Part shown: positions 5,077 to 5,245 of the stretch, piece by piece
How positions within the stretch are numbered: position 1 is the stretch's first letter
Layout of the letters: each line of letters opens with the position of its first letter
NCBI GenBank assembly: GCA_934630995.1
Contig: CAKTXU010000162.1
Coordinates: 1 to 5,245 of the forward strand
Length of the DNA: 5,245 nucleotides
Source: an uncultured Eubacteriales bacterium
GTDB taxonomy: Bacteria; Bacillota; Clostridia; Oscillospirales; Acutalibacteraceae
Direction: 5' to 3'
Notes under the pieces: generated by a model
Database searches by the model: none
Told to the model about the DNA's origin: nothing
Seen by the model: the letters and a program-made list of their open reading frames with translations, nothing else
Position numbers and translations under genes: made by a program

Positions 5077-5245
5077 CTCCAGTTGGGAGGCCGCTTCTGC
5101 CGTTCCGCAGGCGGTTGGAAAAACGGCAATGGCCGTTTTTATGGGCGGCCTTCGCTTAATGAGGTAGCCTCCAGTTGGGAGGCCGCTTCTGCCGTTCCGC
5201 AGGCGGTTGGAAAAACGGCAATGGCCGTTTTTATGGGCGGCCTTC
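5077..5245. repeat. Tandem repeat, two copies of at least 77 bp at 92-bp period, running off the window
   Basis: Positions 5077-5153 and 5169-5245 are identical over 77 bases, separated by a 15-base spacer (5154-5168). The second copy ends at the window edge, so more copies may follow. Each unit holds AAAAACGGC-AATG-GCCGTTTTT (5119-5140 and 5211-5232), a hairpin with T5 on both strands that resembles a bidirectional terminator. It also holds an outer pairing of GGAGGCCGC with GCGGCCTTC (5086-5094 with 5145-5153) and an inner one of CCGC..CTGC with GCAGGCGG (5091-5114). Copy 2 also forms GCCTCC-AGTTG-GGAGGC (5167-5183); in copy 1 only CTCC/GGAG of this remains. The period is not a multiple of three, and units are not separated by unique spacers, so neither a coding repeat nor CRISPR fits. 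Likely a family of structured intergenic repeats. Confidence 0.85.

Noticed and set aside
4862..5167. Long plus-strand gene: frame open from GTG 4862 to TAG 5165 except for one TGA at 4904
   Set aside because: It has an internal stop, no start codon soon after it, no recognisable motif, and it runs into the tandem repeat, whose 92-base period is not a multiple of three.
5077..5245. CRISPR array
   Set aside because: The repeated unit is 77 bases or more with a single 15-base spacer and extensive internal structure; there are no short repeats with unique spacers and no cas genes.

Overview
The window reads like a chromosomal piece of a Firmicutes anaerobe of class Clostridia, plausibly a relative of Flavonifractor or Oscillibacter in the Oscillospiraceae. 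That placement is an inference. It rests on the GC-rich metabolic genes, the fused homocysteine methyltransferase/methylenetetrahydrofolate reductase followed by a separate pterin-binding methyltransferase gene, an ECF-type riboflavin transporter under an FMN riboswitch, strong Shine-Dalgarno sites with TTG/GTG starts, and TRTG-type extended -10 promoters. All recognisable genes lie on the minus strand, so transcription runs from high to low coordinates.

From right to left. Positions 5077-5245 hold two identical 77-bp copies of a tandem repeat (period 92), running off the window edge. Positions 4786-5076 hold no recognisable gene but many short inverted repeats and a degenerate piece of the same repeat. 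Positions 3887-4758 are the ribU unit: promoter, 5' hairpin, FMN aptamer, intrinsic terminator, then the riboflavin S-component gene and its own terminator. Positions 1258-3822 are a one-carbon/methionine operon. It has a strong promoter, a 590-residue homocysteine S-methyltransferase/MTHFR fusion, and an overlapping downstream gene for a methyltetrahydrofolate:corrinoid methyltransferase. The downstream gene is broken by a frameshift that coincides with a loss of roughly 20 codons. Positions 14-1191 are a monocistronic ArsR-type regulator with a long uncharacterised N-terminal region and visibly lower GC than its neighbours, ending in a strong hairpin terminator.

The operon would convert methylene-THF to methyl-THF (MTHFR half), pass the methyl group to a corrinoid protein (pterin-binding gene) and then to homocysteine (first half of the fusion). 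This is a methionine synthase split over separate polypeptides. The corrinoid protein is not in the window. If the lesion in the second gene is real, the methyl-THF to corrinoid step encoded here is lost. RibU brings in riboflavin, precursor of the FAD that MTHFR uses, but the two units have separate promoters and terminators.

No clearly new system is visible. The points most worth checking are the broken methyltransferase, the tandem repeat array with its two-way terminator hairpins, and the structured noncoding stretch beside it.
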